Shown: in pieces, positions 30,100-38,759 of the stretch
Layout: each line of letters opens with the position of its first letter
How positions within the stretch are numbered: position 1 is the first letter of the stretch
Assembly (NCBI GenBank): GCA_029204225.1
Contig: MU835446.1
Location: 1-39,029, forward strand
Source of the DNA: Diphasiastrum complanatum
Taxonomy: Eukaryota > Streptophyta > Lycopodiopsida > Lycopodiales > Lycopodiaceae
Length of the DNA stretch: 39,029 nt
Reading direction: 5' to 3'
Program-made: the position numbers and the translations under genes
The notes under the pieces: model-generated
What the model was told of the DNA's origin: nothing
The model's database searches: none
The model's input: the letters and a program-made list of their open reading frames with translations, nothing else

Positions 30100-31430
30100 C
30101 TGCTTGAAACTTCTGCCGTAGGCTAAAAACAGTATGCCGAGGCCGACAGTGATGTCAAAAGTTGAAAATAATGACCTGCACTTTTTTCCTTACCAGGCCA
30201 CTCACCACTTTTCCACCAATTTGAAAGCCAAACCGGCGTCGCCTTCCAAAATGCACTCAGTCGTCAACTCCCACCTTCGTGCCCAGTGAAATGGTGAAAT
30301 CACTTCTGGTGTGCTTTGAACACTTTCTCTGCTGCAATTACTCTATTTTGTGGTAGCGTACTTGCAAGTACAGTCCAGGTGCCCTTCGTTTGGAGGTTAT
30401 AGCCTTTCGTCTGGTCAAAATAGGCTAAAGGACTAAAAAATAAGGGCTTTTTGAACTTTTGAACTGTTTCTTCTCCTTGAAGAAACTTCAGCTTTCACAT
30501 GTGAAGGGACCCAACTCCAATTTCAGTTTGAAAATTTTTAATGAAGTTGAATGGCCAATCTTCCTTCAATGGCCTTCAGGTCCTTTCAAAGCCCTTTTCA
30601 CCTCAATCCAATGGCTACCTTGGATCCAATGGCCCACAACTGTTCTTGGAGAAACGATCTATACCACAGATCTATGTGACTGGAGATCCGACGGTCCTGG
30701 GCACTTTTGTGTGCTGATCCACACGCTTCCAAGCACGTCTCACTTTGGAACAGTATGTGTTCTTTGGTTTTGAAGTGCGCGACCAGTCCTCATGGCCTCC
30801 ATGACCTATCCTCCTCTTTCTTGATTTCTTGCTTCTTTTCAAGCCAAATCAGCTTGTTCTTGCGCGATTCTAAAGCATTTTCGATCCAATCTAAATCTGT
30901 AGCTAGCTACACCCTATTTCTGCACCCTGCAGGAACTTTTCAGATCTGTATTTGGCCTTGGAACGACTGAGAATAGCTGGTGTTTCCAACAGTTTTAAGA
31001 TTTTTACCAAGAAACCCTTCTTCAGCTCTTTTCCAAGCAATTCTCAACTTTACTCTGAGTTTTTTTCTTACAAATTCAACCTCCCTGAGGTCGCCCTAGT
31101 CCTACCAATCTGATGGGACTAACGACATACGATTTTGTAAGGATTTCACCACACACGGTTCAACTTTGTAGAGAAAGCTTCAAAACCCCACCGAAGTTGA
31201 GAAATTCATAATTTTCTCAGTTTTTCACCAAATTTTGCCCTGTCAATTGCTATGGCCACTATCACTGCTCTTTGCAGCTCCTCTGAAAATCCCTTTATGC
31301 CTAACGATTGTCTATACAGTGACTTTTCGTTTCGTCTTCAACCCGCCATAAACCCCGAACTCTCAGAAGACTTCTCTTCTCCTGAAGCTCTCTTCGACAA
31401 CGATATTGTATTGTGTACACTCCCTGTATG
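30100..31430. other. Unassigned 1.3 kb between gag and primer site of element A
   Basis: A typical copia leader is far shorter. This stretch has no retrotransposon motifs on the minus strand. On the plus strand it ends in ATG at 31252 in a good context (GCTATGGCCAC), opening a 61-residue frame with LCSSSENPFMPNDCLYSDFS and a stop created inside the primer site. The preceding 350 bases are pyrimidine-rich like a plant 5' leader. It could be a captured host-gene 5' end in antisense, or just a diverged leader. Neither is proved. Confidence 0.4.
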
Positions 31431-31442
31431 GCTCTGATACCA
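31431..31442 (-). promoter_or_regulatory. Primer-binding site of copia element A
   Basis: The minus strand reads TGGTATCAGAGC three bases after the LTR end AATTCTA. It is the same primer type as in elements B and C. Confidence 0.92.
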
Positions 31443-31445
31443 ACT

Positions 31446-31581
31446 TAGAATTTGCTTTGCATAGGAACACAGATCATGCTACACAGTAACACAACTGTAT
31501 TTCTCAAAATGGAATTACACTGTACATATAGTTGTTCACTCAGGCAACCCATGCATGACCCAGGTTGCCGTTGGCGGGACG
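31446..31581 (-). repeat. Partial 5' LTR of copia element A
   Basis: It matches the left LTR of element A from TAGAATTTGCTTTGCA to GGCGGGACG, apart from a 35-base gap after AACACAA. About half of the LTR is missing at the right, where family B begins. Confidence 0.85.
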
Positions 31582-32240
31582 TGTGAAAATTGTCAACATT
31601 TCCTTGTCTAGTTTTAGGCCAAAATTGCTAAAAATGGCACATAGTTTAGGATCTGACTTTTCACACGTGTGAAACAGGTCTAGATATTTTTAGTAAGTGT
31701 ATTTTTTCAGTATGAAGAAGTGTCAAACTTCAAGACCTTCGAAATGAGTCCATTTTCATGTATTTTGGACATATATGCCAATTTTACCTATATAGGGCAT
31801 ATTTTAGGTAAGGAGGGTCTAGAGAGAGGAGAGAGAGTCATCTCTCTCAGCTATATATAGCAGGTAGGCCGTGGAGAAACAGGTTGGAGCAGATCCATTG
31901 TATTCATTTGCTTAATGAGAGATTTTTCTATTGGGTTCTCCTTCCATTGTTGGCATTGTGTAGTGATTGAGTTCAAGCTTTGTGTGTATGATCTTAGGTG
32001 CTTTCCAAAAGTGGTAGGCTGATGTATTATGGACTGTATAATGCTATTTTGGGCCGCACTTGATGTTTATGGAAGTTTCCATTTGTGATAAATGCTTTTT
32101 GATCAAGTTCTTTGCATTCTAGGTAGCATAGAATGTGTTGCCAATTCCTAGCTTATGTAGTTTGGAGTGCAAGCATTCAAGCCAATGATCTTGGAGTTTA
32201 GATCCACTTAGGATCTGTATTTTTCACATGGTATCAGAGC
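31582..32240 (+). mobile_element. LTR of copia family B and its primer-binding site
   Basis: The LTR starts TGTGAAAATTGTCAACATTT at 31582 and ends TTTTCACA at 32228 (647 bases). It is followed directly by TGGTATCAGAGC (32229-32240). It is homologous to the reverse complement of 4823-5280. It carries a CACACGTGTG palindrome (31662-31671), a GAGAGAGA tract and a TATATATAG box at about 31852-31860. Only about 60-100 bases of possible internal sequence follow; no gag or pol appears. It is inserted in, or joined to, element A's LTR. Confidence 0.85.
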
Positions 32241-32344
32241 TGGTTGGCTTCTATTCATAGTAAGTATTCCATTTTTGGTGATATTTGGATGTTTGATCAA
32301 GTTCTAGCATGATTTTGCATTGCTTTGTTGATCAAATCTTACTA

Positions 32345-32690
32345 ACCTTTGTACGACGTCTTGCCGAATTTTTGCTTGCATCTGGTGAGAGGACATTATC
32401 TCGATCTTAATACCTTGTTTGTCACTCTTGGCCTTCCACTCAGACATTTTGGCCTTGTATAGAGGCTTGCATTCTAGGGGCGAGTGGTCAACTTATCTTC
32501 GTTAAGTTCCATCCTTTTCAAGGCTTTCTTGAGTTTCTTTACACTCTTAGAAAACAAATGGAAGTCCTCATCATGTGTTGACAAAGTGTGTAGATAATGA
32601 CTACATTTTGTAGTAGTGATTTTAGATTTTCTTTCAATTGCCATTACTATCACCTCCACTACTCTTGCTTGTCGTGCCCTACACAAATTC
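32345..32690 (-). pseudogene. Pseudo-exon of an unknown gene, next to the family B primer site
   Basis: The minus strand reads CSHYLHTLSTHDEDFHLFSK and SVKKLKKALKRMELNEDKL, shifts one base near 32478, then LYKAKMSEWKAKSDKQGIKI and SSHQMQAKIRQDVVQ, ending at a GT donor (CAAAG|GTTAGTAAG). The lysine/glutamine-rich helical text is protein-like and not part of any copia protein I recognise. Its orientation is opposite to the family B element. It may be flanking host sequence exposed by a deletion. Confidence 0.4.
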
Positions 32691-33955
32691 AGATATGATT
32701 CTAGTTCTCAAGAGATATTAATGATGTTAATTGCATGAATGGAAATGGTTTGCTACATTGGCATTTACATTGAAAATTACTTCAAAAAAAATTTGAAATT
32801 ATGTAATGGACAAATTCTCACAATATGATGTCAAGCAATACAAATTTAGGGCATAAATATGGCAAATTTGAGGATTTACATCTGCTATATTGGATGTTGT
32901 TGATTTAACAATGACTTTACAACTACTGAATGACATGAGTAACATCCAATAAGTCAATATAAACATGAAACTATTTCAATCGGATTGGGGTTTGAGGGTA
33001 ATGTGGTTTTCTGGGTCAACCTCTTAACATTTGAGAGAGCTTTGCTAGATGATATCGGTACTTTCTATTTGAAATCTCAACAAGAATTGTCTTTATGTAG
33101 ATAGGCCTTTTGTTTTATTTTCTTTAAGTAAAGAGTATCATTAGCTGGGTTCGGGTGGCAAATTTGTTGTTTTATCAATAAAATAAACTTGTTTGTGTTT
33201 GCATAGCTAATTAATGAAATATTGCATAAGGTGGTCCATTGGAGCCTTCAAATCTAGGCAAATCCTCCTCCACTAAGAAATTACAATAGCGGTAGGTTGG
33301 TTCTTGTTACTTTTATATTCTTGATAGTGTAGCAAGCTTGTGGCTTAGGCTTCACCACCTTGGTTTTGCTTCCCAACCACAAGAAAAGAATATTCATGTA
33401 ATCTTATCCCCAAAATTCTCTAAGTAGACTTGAAAATTTCTCACAAACATTCGTCATCTTGAGATATTTAATATGTATTAATGTGGTTGTACTTGGGACA
33501 ACTTAGTATCTTTGCCTATCAAGTCTTTGCAACTTAATGTTCGATGTTATGCACTGTCTATAAGGAGCATATTTTGCATTCAAAGTCCAAACTAAGTGTG
33601 CATGCATCGCCAAACGCTCATCAAACAATGGAGAATGGTTGTATCATGACCTCTCCATCATCAAAAATGTTTTTCCACCATTGGATGAGTTGCGGGTTAT
33701 GCTTGCACCCTGTCACTATGCAAGCTACGACTTGAATTGAGGTGATCTAAAAGATTGAGATCATGATTTTTGCCTTCACCTTGAAAAAACAGAGTCAAGC
33801 TCTAGTATTCAAAAGGATTCAAAAGCAAAAACACATTGTTTAAGTGAAACTCACCTAAATGGACACATCATGTATAGTTATCACCCTATAGCATCAAAGA
33901 CAATAGTTTATGCTCCAAGGAAACATAAAACGTCTCCATACCATACCCCCTCCTA
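32691..33955. other. Intergenic stretch, no gene recognised
   Basis: AT-rich sequence with no coding frame of interest and no similarity to the LTR families here. It leads into the upstream region of the WRKY gene. Confidence 0.5.
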
Positions 33956-33961
33956 GCGAAG

Positions 33962-33967
33962 CACGTG
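33962..33967. promoter_or_regulatory. G-box CACGTG upstream of the WRKY gene
   Basis: A palindromic CACGTG (in GCACGTGCC) sits 7-15 bases before a weak TATA-like CCATAAATACC. It is about 110 bases before the first upstream ATG and 680 before the WRKY ATG. G-boxes bind bZIP and bHLH factors; the role here is inferred. Confidence 0.45.
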
Positions 33968-34075
33968 CCATCCATAAATACCTTTCCAATATGCAGAGCC
34001 AGTTACGTGCCTTTTCTGCTCACTTTCCTCTTTCTGCTCACTTATCTCGAGAGGCAGTGATCTCCCCAAACCGCC

Positions 34076-34222
34076 ATGGCTACTGCTGAGATTCATTCCT
34101 TCCAGCTTGTCCTCCTTATTCTCCTCCTCCTCTCACCTACCCATATACTCACTATTTCCTTTCCACAATATCCTTCCCTTCTTGAATCCGTCCATAGTAT
34201 CCTTCCCTTCCTTCATCCTTGA
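34076..34222 (+). CDS. Upstream 48-residue open frame with signal-peptide-like start
   Basis: ATG in a near-ideal context (CCGCCATGG) opens MATAEIHSFQLVLLILLLLS, a short polar start and a leucine-rich core like a secretion signal, then PTHILTISFPQYPSLLESVH and a TGA. It lies in the inferred 5' leader of the WRKY gene. It is either an upstream open frame that could limit WRKY translation or the first exon of a separate secreted-peptide gene (a GTAAGG donor-like site follows at about 34228). A 29-base partial duplication (ATCCTTCCCTTC...TTGAATCCGT) lies at its end. Confidence 0.4.
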   Translation: MATAEIHSFQLVLLILLLLSPTHILTISFPQYPSLLESVHSILPFLHP

Positions 34223-34531
34223 ATCCGTGTAAGGTCATTTGTCACGGGCTCTTTTCAAAGTTATCCGCGTTTAGTAAATTTGATGTCCTTGGGTATCTTG
34301 CTATTATATGTACCAATTTTTATTGATGCTCATGTATTTGCTATACATTAGTACGAGAGGACTTCAAAACGGGGGCCGAAGTCTTCAGCTACAAAATTTG
34401 TTGATTTCACAATACGTTCATCTATTCATTTTAGCTTTTTCAAATGCTTGGCAGTGTTAAAGTGTATTTATAATCTGTTATTCAGCTGCTCTATGCTTTT
34501 TGAGAGACAGATTGTGAATTTGTGAATCGTA

Positions 34532-34609
34532 GGCAGCAGACTTTGAGCCCCCTGGCTTAATTTGAATCTGGAGAGATTCATAAAGATAGCAATCTCAAAC
34601 CACTCCCGG
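34532..34609 (+). other. Possible leader exon of the WRKY gene
   Basis: An acceptor-like TCGTAG at about 34531 and a perfect donor GTAAGT at 34610 flank 78 bases with no long frame. If used, the leader would be spliced, but no clear acceptor lies between 34615 and the WRKY ATG at 34649. So either the ATG lies in a retained stretch or the donor is not used. Confidence 0.25.
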
Positions 34610-34648
34610 TAAGTCTAGCTTTCGAAATAGTTTATTTATAAGATTAAT

Positions 34649-35316
34649 ATGGACACAGAATCACCTTCTCAAGCAGCGCTGATTCAATTTTATGACAATA
34701 ATACGAAAGAAGCACCCATCTCAACCGGAGCTTGTGCAGCAAGGTGTTCTGCTCTATCCTCTTTGAGATTAGATTCTTCTAATTTATACCAATCTAATCC
34801 GGAAGAATCAAGTCCTTTCAGTAGCTATATATTAGAAGAAGAACTTCTGAGCACACCAACACTCACATTTCCAGTACAGACAGATTTAGCTTCACCTGAT
34901 CTAGGCAGATCTGATTTGTATGACCCGTTGAGCATATTGGCTTCACCTCCTAGTGCACCTGAAAACCTGTCTTACAATGATGGAATGAACTGTGCAGTAA
35001 ATGTAAACTCACCTGCCGCTGAATCAATTCAAACAGAGACGTCTGGAAACATTTGCTGTACTCCGGTTAAAGAGCGGGAATTGAGCCTAGCGGAATCCGA
35101 CGAAATGAGAGAAGCTTTGGAGGAGGAGATAACGAACTGTGAAGGCCACAAGACCAATCCGTTAAGACAATCTAGCCCATCATCTAGTTTCCTTGCTGAT
35201 GAGAACTATTGCCGAAGTTCGAAGGTGGAAAATTCAGCCAACAGTAAGCTCAAGAGGAAAACGCCTGAAGTTTGCATGGATGATTTAGGAAAGCTTCGTG
35301 TCGGAGAAGCTGATCG
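34649..35316 (+). CDS. WRKY transcription factor, exon 1
   Basis: ATG at 34649 opens MDTESPSQAALIQFYDNNTK and an S/P/T- and acidic-rich N-terminal region of 222 codons, usual for WRKY factors (activation and regulatory part). Near the end come SKLKRKTPEVCMDDLGKLRV (a basic, possible nuclear signal) and GEADR. The exon ends in GATCG before a GT donor at 35317. The open frame runs on to 35518 only by reading through the (CT)n/(CA)n microsatellite (giving S-L and T-H repeats), so that extension is intron. Joining to exon 2 restores the frame exactly (CG|G). Base composition is normal for a plant exon, with no stops. Confidence 0.82.
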
Positions 35317-35318
35317 GT

Positions 35319-35320
<2 letters not shown>

Positions 35321-35393
<73 letters not shown>
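35321..35393. repeat. Compound microsatellite (CT)n(CA)n in WRKY intron 1
   Basis: (CT) runs from 35322 to 35361, then (CA) to 35393. It starts only five bases after the splice donor of exon 1. Such a run next to a donor could affect splicing. Confidence 0.96.
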
Positions 35394-35394
<1 letters not shown>

Positions 35395-35677
35395 CCCGTG
35401 TGAGTTAGGCACTGCAGTTGTTTTTTTCAACAAGACTGCAACCGTTATATATTTCCAAGTTGGCCATGTAGATCTTAATGTGAAGATGGAGTGTTTATGT
35501 TTAATCAAGCTTGGATAACTGAAGCCATCATTTTGTTATGTATGCTCAATTCATCCTGCTGGTCCATTTATCTACTGAACTGTGTTTGTTTGAAGTGGTA
35601 ACACGTGAAGAACTATGCTACAGTTACTTCTTCTAAATACATGTAATTATAACGTTATGTGTACTTTGAATTCTTAG

Positions 35678-35832
35678 GAAGTGCCAAAGGCCCAAGAGCA
35701 GAAAGACTATCGGCCATGAAAATAGGCAACCCCGATACACAATCGAGACTGTAAGTGAAAGAGAGATAATTGATGATGGTTACAGATGGAGGAAGTATGG
35801 AAAAAAGACAGTGAAGCAAAGTCCTCATCACA
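35678..35832 (+). CDS. WRKY transcription factor, exon 2 (first half of WRKY domain)
   Basis: After acceptor TTCTTAG (ending 35677) the frame reads KCQRPKSRKTIGHENRQPRY, TIETVSEREIIDDGYRWRKY and GKKTVKQSPHH, then ends in AG before a GT donor at 35833. The WRKYGKK heptad replaces the common WRKYGQK; GKK variants are known in group IIc-type factors. The intron position inside the Arg codon after SPHH is the conserved plant WRKY intron (PR type). The C2H2 zinc-binding half (YYRC...HxH) must lie in a further exon, not found before 39029. DNA binding to W-box sites is expected only if that exon exists. Confidence 0.9.
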
Positions 35833-35925
35833 GGTTTGATCAAAATTAAACTTCTTTCGTGACATTGCATGTGCTGAAATCAAAGAATACATCAAGGCAA
35901 ACAAAAAGAAGCCCGCATACTAAAC

Positions 35926-35930
<5 letters not shown>

Positions 35931-35986
<56 letters not shown>
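35931..35986. repeat. (GA)n microsatellite in WRKY intron 2
   Basis: About 28 GA units, 100 bases after the exon 2 donor and just before the 3' end of the non-LTR element. Frames through it are artefacts. Confidence 0.97.
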
Positions 35987-35990
<4 letters not shown>

Positions 35991-35997
35991 AAACTTC

Positions 35998-36065
35998 GTA
36001 TTTCTATTAATAAAAGATGGGAAACCCTTTGTACTGTATTTCTATTAATAAAAGATGGGAAACCC
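35998..36065. repeat. Two-copy 38-base repeat at the 3' end of the non-LTR element
   Basis: GTATTTCTATTAATAAAAGA with TGGGAAACCC occurs at 35998-36027 and again at 36036-36065, a period of 38 bases with no differences in the 30-base core. It marks the 3' tail of the minus-strand element; short tandem repeats are common at the ends of non-LTR elements. Confidence 0.85.
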
Positions 36066-36209
36066 ATTTGAGTACAAAGGAATGCATCTAGAAAGTGTAA
36101 AGGCCATAAGGCGAATTGAGATAATGTACATCAACTATAACAAAGCAACAATCTCAGAGAGTATTTACATAAAGCATACTGCTCGCTAGTTAAGATAGTT
36201 GGAAGTTTA

Positions 36210-36790
36210 GGTAGTGCAGAAAGTTGTGAAGCAGCCGTTCCTGCAACTACGGCACGTCGAAGTATTGTAAGTGACTGAGTGCGTTGTAAAGTCATAGAAA
36301 CTCGTTGATGATAATAAGCCGTAATGCAGATAAAGTTGAGGCACAAGTCCTTGGAGCTTCGCTGCAAAACCTAAACAAGATGATAGAAAATCATCGAATT
36401 TCTTATGCAGGCACCCATACGTTTCCAAGGAAAAAGGAATAAAGTCTTCTCCAGGAGTGCGATGTGAATAATCTCACTCTTTATCTTGAGCTCCATGAGA
36501 AGCAAGGACACCTTGAGTAGTTGAAGCATGGCGAAGGAGGTTTGGTCGTGAAGGATCAGCAACGACAACATCCCCAAGTGTGCGAATCCCCTCGCGCAAA
36601 AAAACGAGATCAACTCGACACCGAGGCGACTGTGAATCAGACACAAGTAAGATGTGGGTTTGCTCCCAGACAACATGAAAACCGCACTCATGTGCAATAG
36701 ATGCCAATATGTCAGGAATGGAATCGTGAGTCGCAGTGCGCTCTCCGCCAGAAGGGCAACGCATGAGATGAGTGCCAATAGAATCAAGAG
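36210..36790 (-). pseudogene. R2-like restriction-like endonuclease domain (broken)
   Basis: The text runs CPSGGERTATHDSIPDILAS, IAHECGFHVVWEQTHIL, then CRVDLVFLREGIRTLGDVVV and ADPSRP, followed further on by METYGCLHKKFDDFL. A cysteine/histidine motif with HD, then a xVDL...DVVV pair, resembles the PD-(D/E)XK endonuclease of R2-type elements (RLE). The family usually has PDL where this has VDL. Frameshifts occur at about 36474 and 36430. It would nick the target DNA to start reverse transcription. Confidence 0.6.
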
Positions 36791-36826
36791 GATAACCTCA
36801 GAAACATTTTGTCAAACCTGCCAGCA

Positions 36827-38520
36827 CTAGATGAGGGAGACCCAACCTAACTTGAAGAGCGGTGACAAAGAGCTCTGAAGAAAGGCACAAGTGTGCGCAA
36901 CAAGCCAAGCACCAGCACCTAGGCCTGCACAAGATAGAAGACGAGCCCGAGTCTCATCAGAAGGTGAATCACTGAGAAGTTGAGTGAAAACATGTGAGTG
37001 GAAGCGCTCCATTTTGAAAATGAGCACGCTGATATGGCTAAGAAAAGTTTCAAAGGGAGGCAAAGAAGCTCGCACAAGTGGAGGGATGAGATCCTTGGCC
37101 ACACGAAGATGTTTTTGGAAAGGAAGAATGCATGTTTCCACATGAGCTACTGAATCAAGAAGAATGGGCTTGTTGTCCTGCTGAAACCGAGAGATAAGTG
37201 CAAAGGCAACAGGGGCCCAACTTCTTAGAAAAGCAGTTGGAGCAATAGAAGTTGTGCAAGTAAGAAGCGGGAAGAGAGACTTGTCGCTTAACGAACTGAA
37301 CATTGGGAATATGAAAGGATTTTGATTCCATCAAGCGACCCAGAATATTTGATAAAGTATTATCAAAATCCTGTAGCAAAGCCAAAACATCAAGAGAGGG
37401 AGGAACACACCATAGAATATAAGTTGGCCGTTGAGCGAAGCATTGAGTGAGAATCCCTAGAGCAACTTGAGTGTTGCCAAGCTTTGGTAGCAAATCAGTG
37501 TGACGAAGATGTGCACCCAAAGTGTCCCGCAAAGAGGAAGCTACAAAGTCCGAGAAATGCTCAAATCTCATCAACCGGAGTATTGAAACATGTAGGTAAA
37601 GGGAGCTCAAGAAGGAGGCCCTGAAGCTCGCAATGCTCGAAAGTGTGCCAAAGCAAAAAGAACACCACCCAAGGGATCACCTTGCATGATACCATCATAG
37701 GGGATAATTGAAACATCACCTAAGCGAGAAGCATGACTGAAATATAGAGGCGCATCCATGGATAAAAAGAGCGAACAAACGGGATGAGCTAGAGCGAGTG
37801 GACCGTGAGCCACAAGAAGTTCTTGGAAAATGGCCCCTCAAAAAATAGAATTGAAAGCGTTTTTAACATACACTTGAAGGACAACCCAATTTGGATGAAG
37901 ATCCAAGGTAGCACACAAAGTATCTCACAACCGCCAGGAGTAGCACAACCAAACTGATGAGGAAATAGGTGGTTATGAAAACTATCACGAAGTTGAAAAC
38001 CAAGAGCCCTAGAAACCAATCTGTATAAAACCTCTCCAACAGCAATGGGACGCACGCCACCGCCAGACTTATCCAAGGCTATCAAATGAGCAGCACCAAG
38101 ACTACGAACAATAGAAGAGGGATACGCCCACATGCTCCAGAAGAGCAAACTTGAAAAAGCAAACCAAACCTGTTAGTAGAATCATCAGGAGAGAAACAAT
38201 CATAAAGATGCTCCAAAACCATACCAGAAGGACCTCCAATTGACAGATGAGGAATGCGTAGAAAAGCATTAAGATAATGAGATTCTGAGAGTCGCATATC
38301 AGAATCAGGTTCAAAGTCCTTAACAAAAGAGGGAAGACAACCATTTGTCGGTGGATGAAGAAGCTCCAAAGCCTGAAGGGTGGCAGCAGAAGAAGTCGCT
38401 GGACTTGTAGGATCTAGAGCACGAGCTGCATGAGAATACTCACCCACTTGCCCAAGTAAAACACAGCGACACAACCGACGATGGAACATGGGGTATAGAA
38501 GCATCATCCGACGTAGAATC
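36827..38520 (-). pseudogene. Non-LTR reverse transcriptase (catalytic residues lost)
   Basis: Landmarks from right to left: RLCRCVLLGQVGEYSHAARA; HLSIGGPSGMVLEHLYDCFS (RT motif 0/1); LIALDKSGGGVRPIAVGEVL and YRLVSRALG (motif 2); HQFGCATPGGCE; QVYVKNAFNS with Y (codon 37868-37870) where the catalytic Asp belongs; GIMQGDPLGGVLFALAHFRA (the QGDPLG motif); then PKLGNTQVALGILTQCFAQR and AGLGAGAWLVA. The segment that should carry the second catalytic motif (xADD) between ALAHFRAL and the downstream text is missing. At least four frame changes are visible. The reverse transcriptase is therefore dead. Confidence 0.75.
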
Positions 38521-38524
38521 TCAT

Positions 38525-38749
38525 TGAGCATATGACAATGAAGGAAATAAAATGGAAAGCATAGACAAGAAGACATGCTTTGTTTGCTAAAACCAAGAGG
38601 ACTATTCTCAAACTATATCTGAAAAGAGGGAAAAAAGCTTCTTCAACAAGAAACAGAAGAAACTGTTGGCAGTCGCTGGTTCGCACAATAACCTGTGATT
38701 TGCTCATTTACTTGTGCTTAGAGGGTTTATTGTTCATTGATTTCTAACA
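38525..38749 (-). mobile_element. Start of the 3' LTR of copia element E
   Basis: On the minus strand TGTTAGAAATCAATGAAC begins at 38749, right after a purine tract (CAACAGGGGG, 38750-38759). The left boundary is not defined; non-LTR RT text is recognisable from about 38520. No second copy is in the window. Confidence 0.55.
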
Positions 38750-38759
38750 CCCCCTGTTG

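Larger units (their letters stand above)
25790..31581 (-). mobile_element. Copia element A, right LTR truncated
   Basis: The element is on the minus strand. The left LTR (25790-26057) and a partial right LTR (31446-31581) share a long match (AATTTGCTTTGCA through CCATGCATGACCCAGGTTGC and CGTTGGCGGGACG). The right LTR stops where a family B LTR starts at 31582. Inside, from right to left, are the primer site, about 1.3 kb of unassigned leader, gag, zinc knuckle, protease, integrase, RT and RNase H. The RT frame is long and open, while gag and integrase are damaged. No target duplication can be read because the right border is lost. The coding text differs from elements C and D, so it is another copia lineage. 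Confidence 0.9.
35998..38520 (-). mobile_element. Non-LTR retroelement with RT and restriction-like endonuclease (broken)
   Basis: All parts run on the minus strand. The RT comes first (38520 to about 36830), then the C-terminal endonuclease-like domain (about 36790-36210), a non-coding tail and the 38-base tandem repeat. No LTR, gag, protease or integrase text is associated with it. The 5' end is not defined because a copia LTR abuts it. The enzyme layout (RT then a CCHC/HD/PDx endonuclease) is that of R2-like elements, unlike the L1 and RTE elements usual in plants. Confidence 0.72.

Noticed and set aside
25790-32240. Elements A and B as one retrotransposon with mismatched LTRs
   Set aside because: LTR A ends abruptly in LTR B, the LTR families are unrelated, and orientations and primer sites differ, so they are separate elements.
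35317-35518. Extension of the WRKY frame to 289 residues
   Set aside because: It reads through (CT)n(CA)n into sequence with no WRKY features, whereas splicing at 35317 joins exon 2 in frame.
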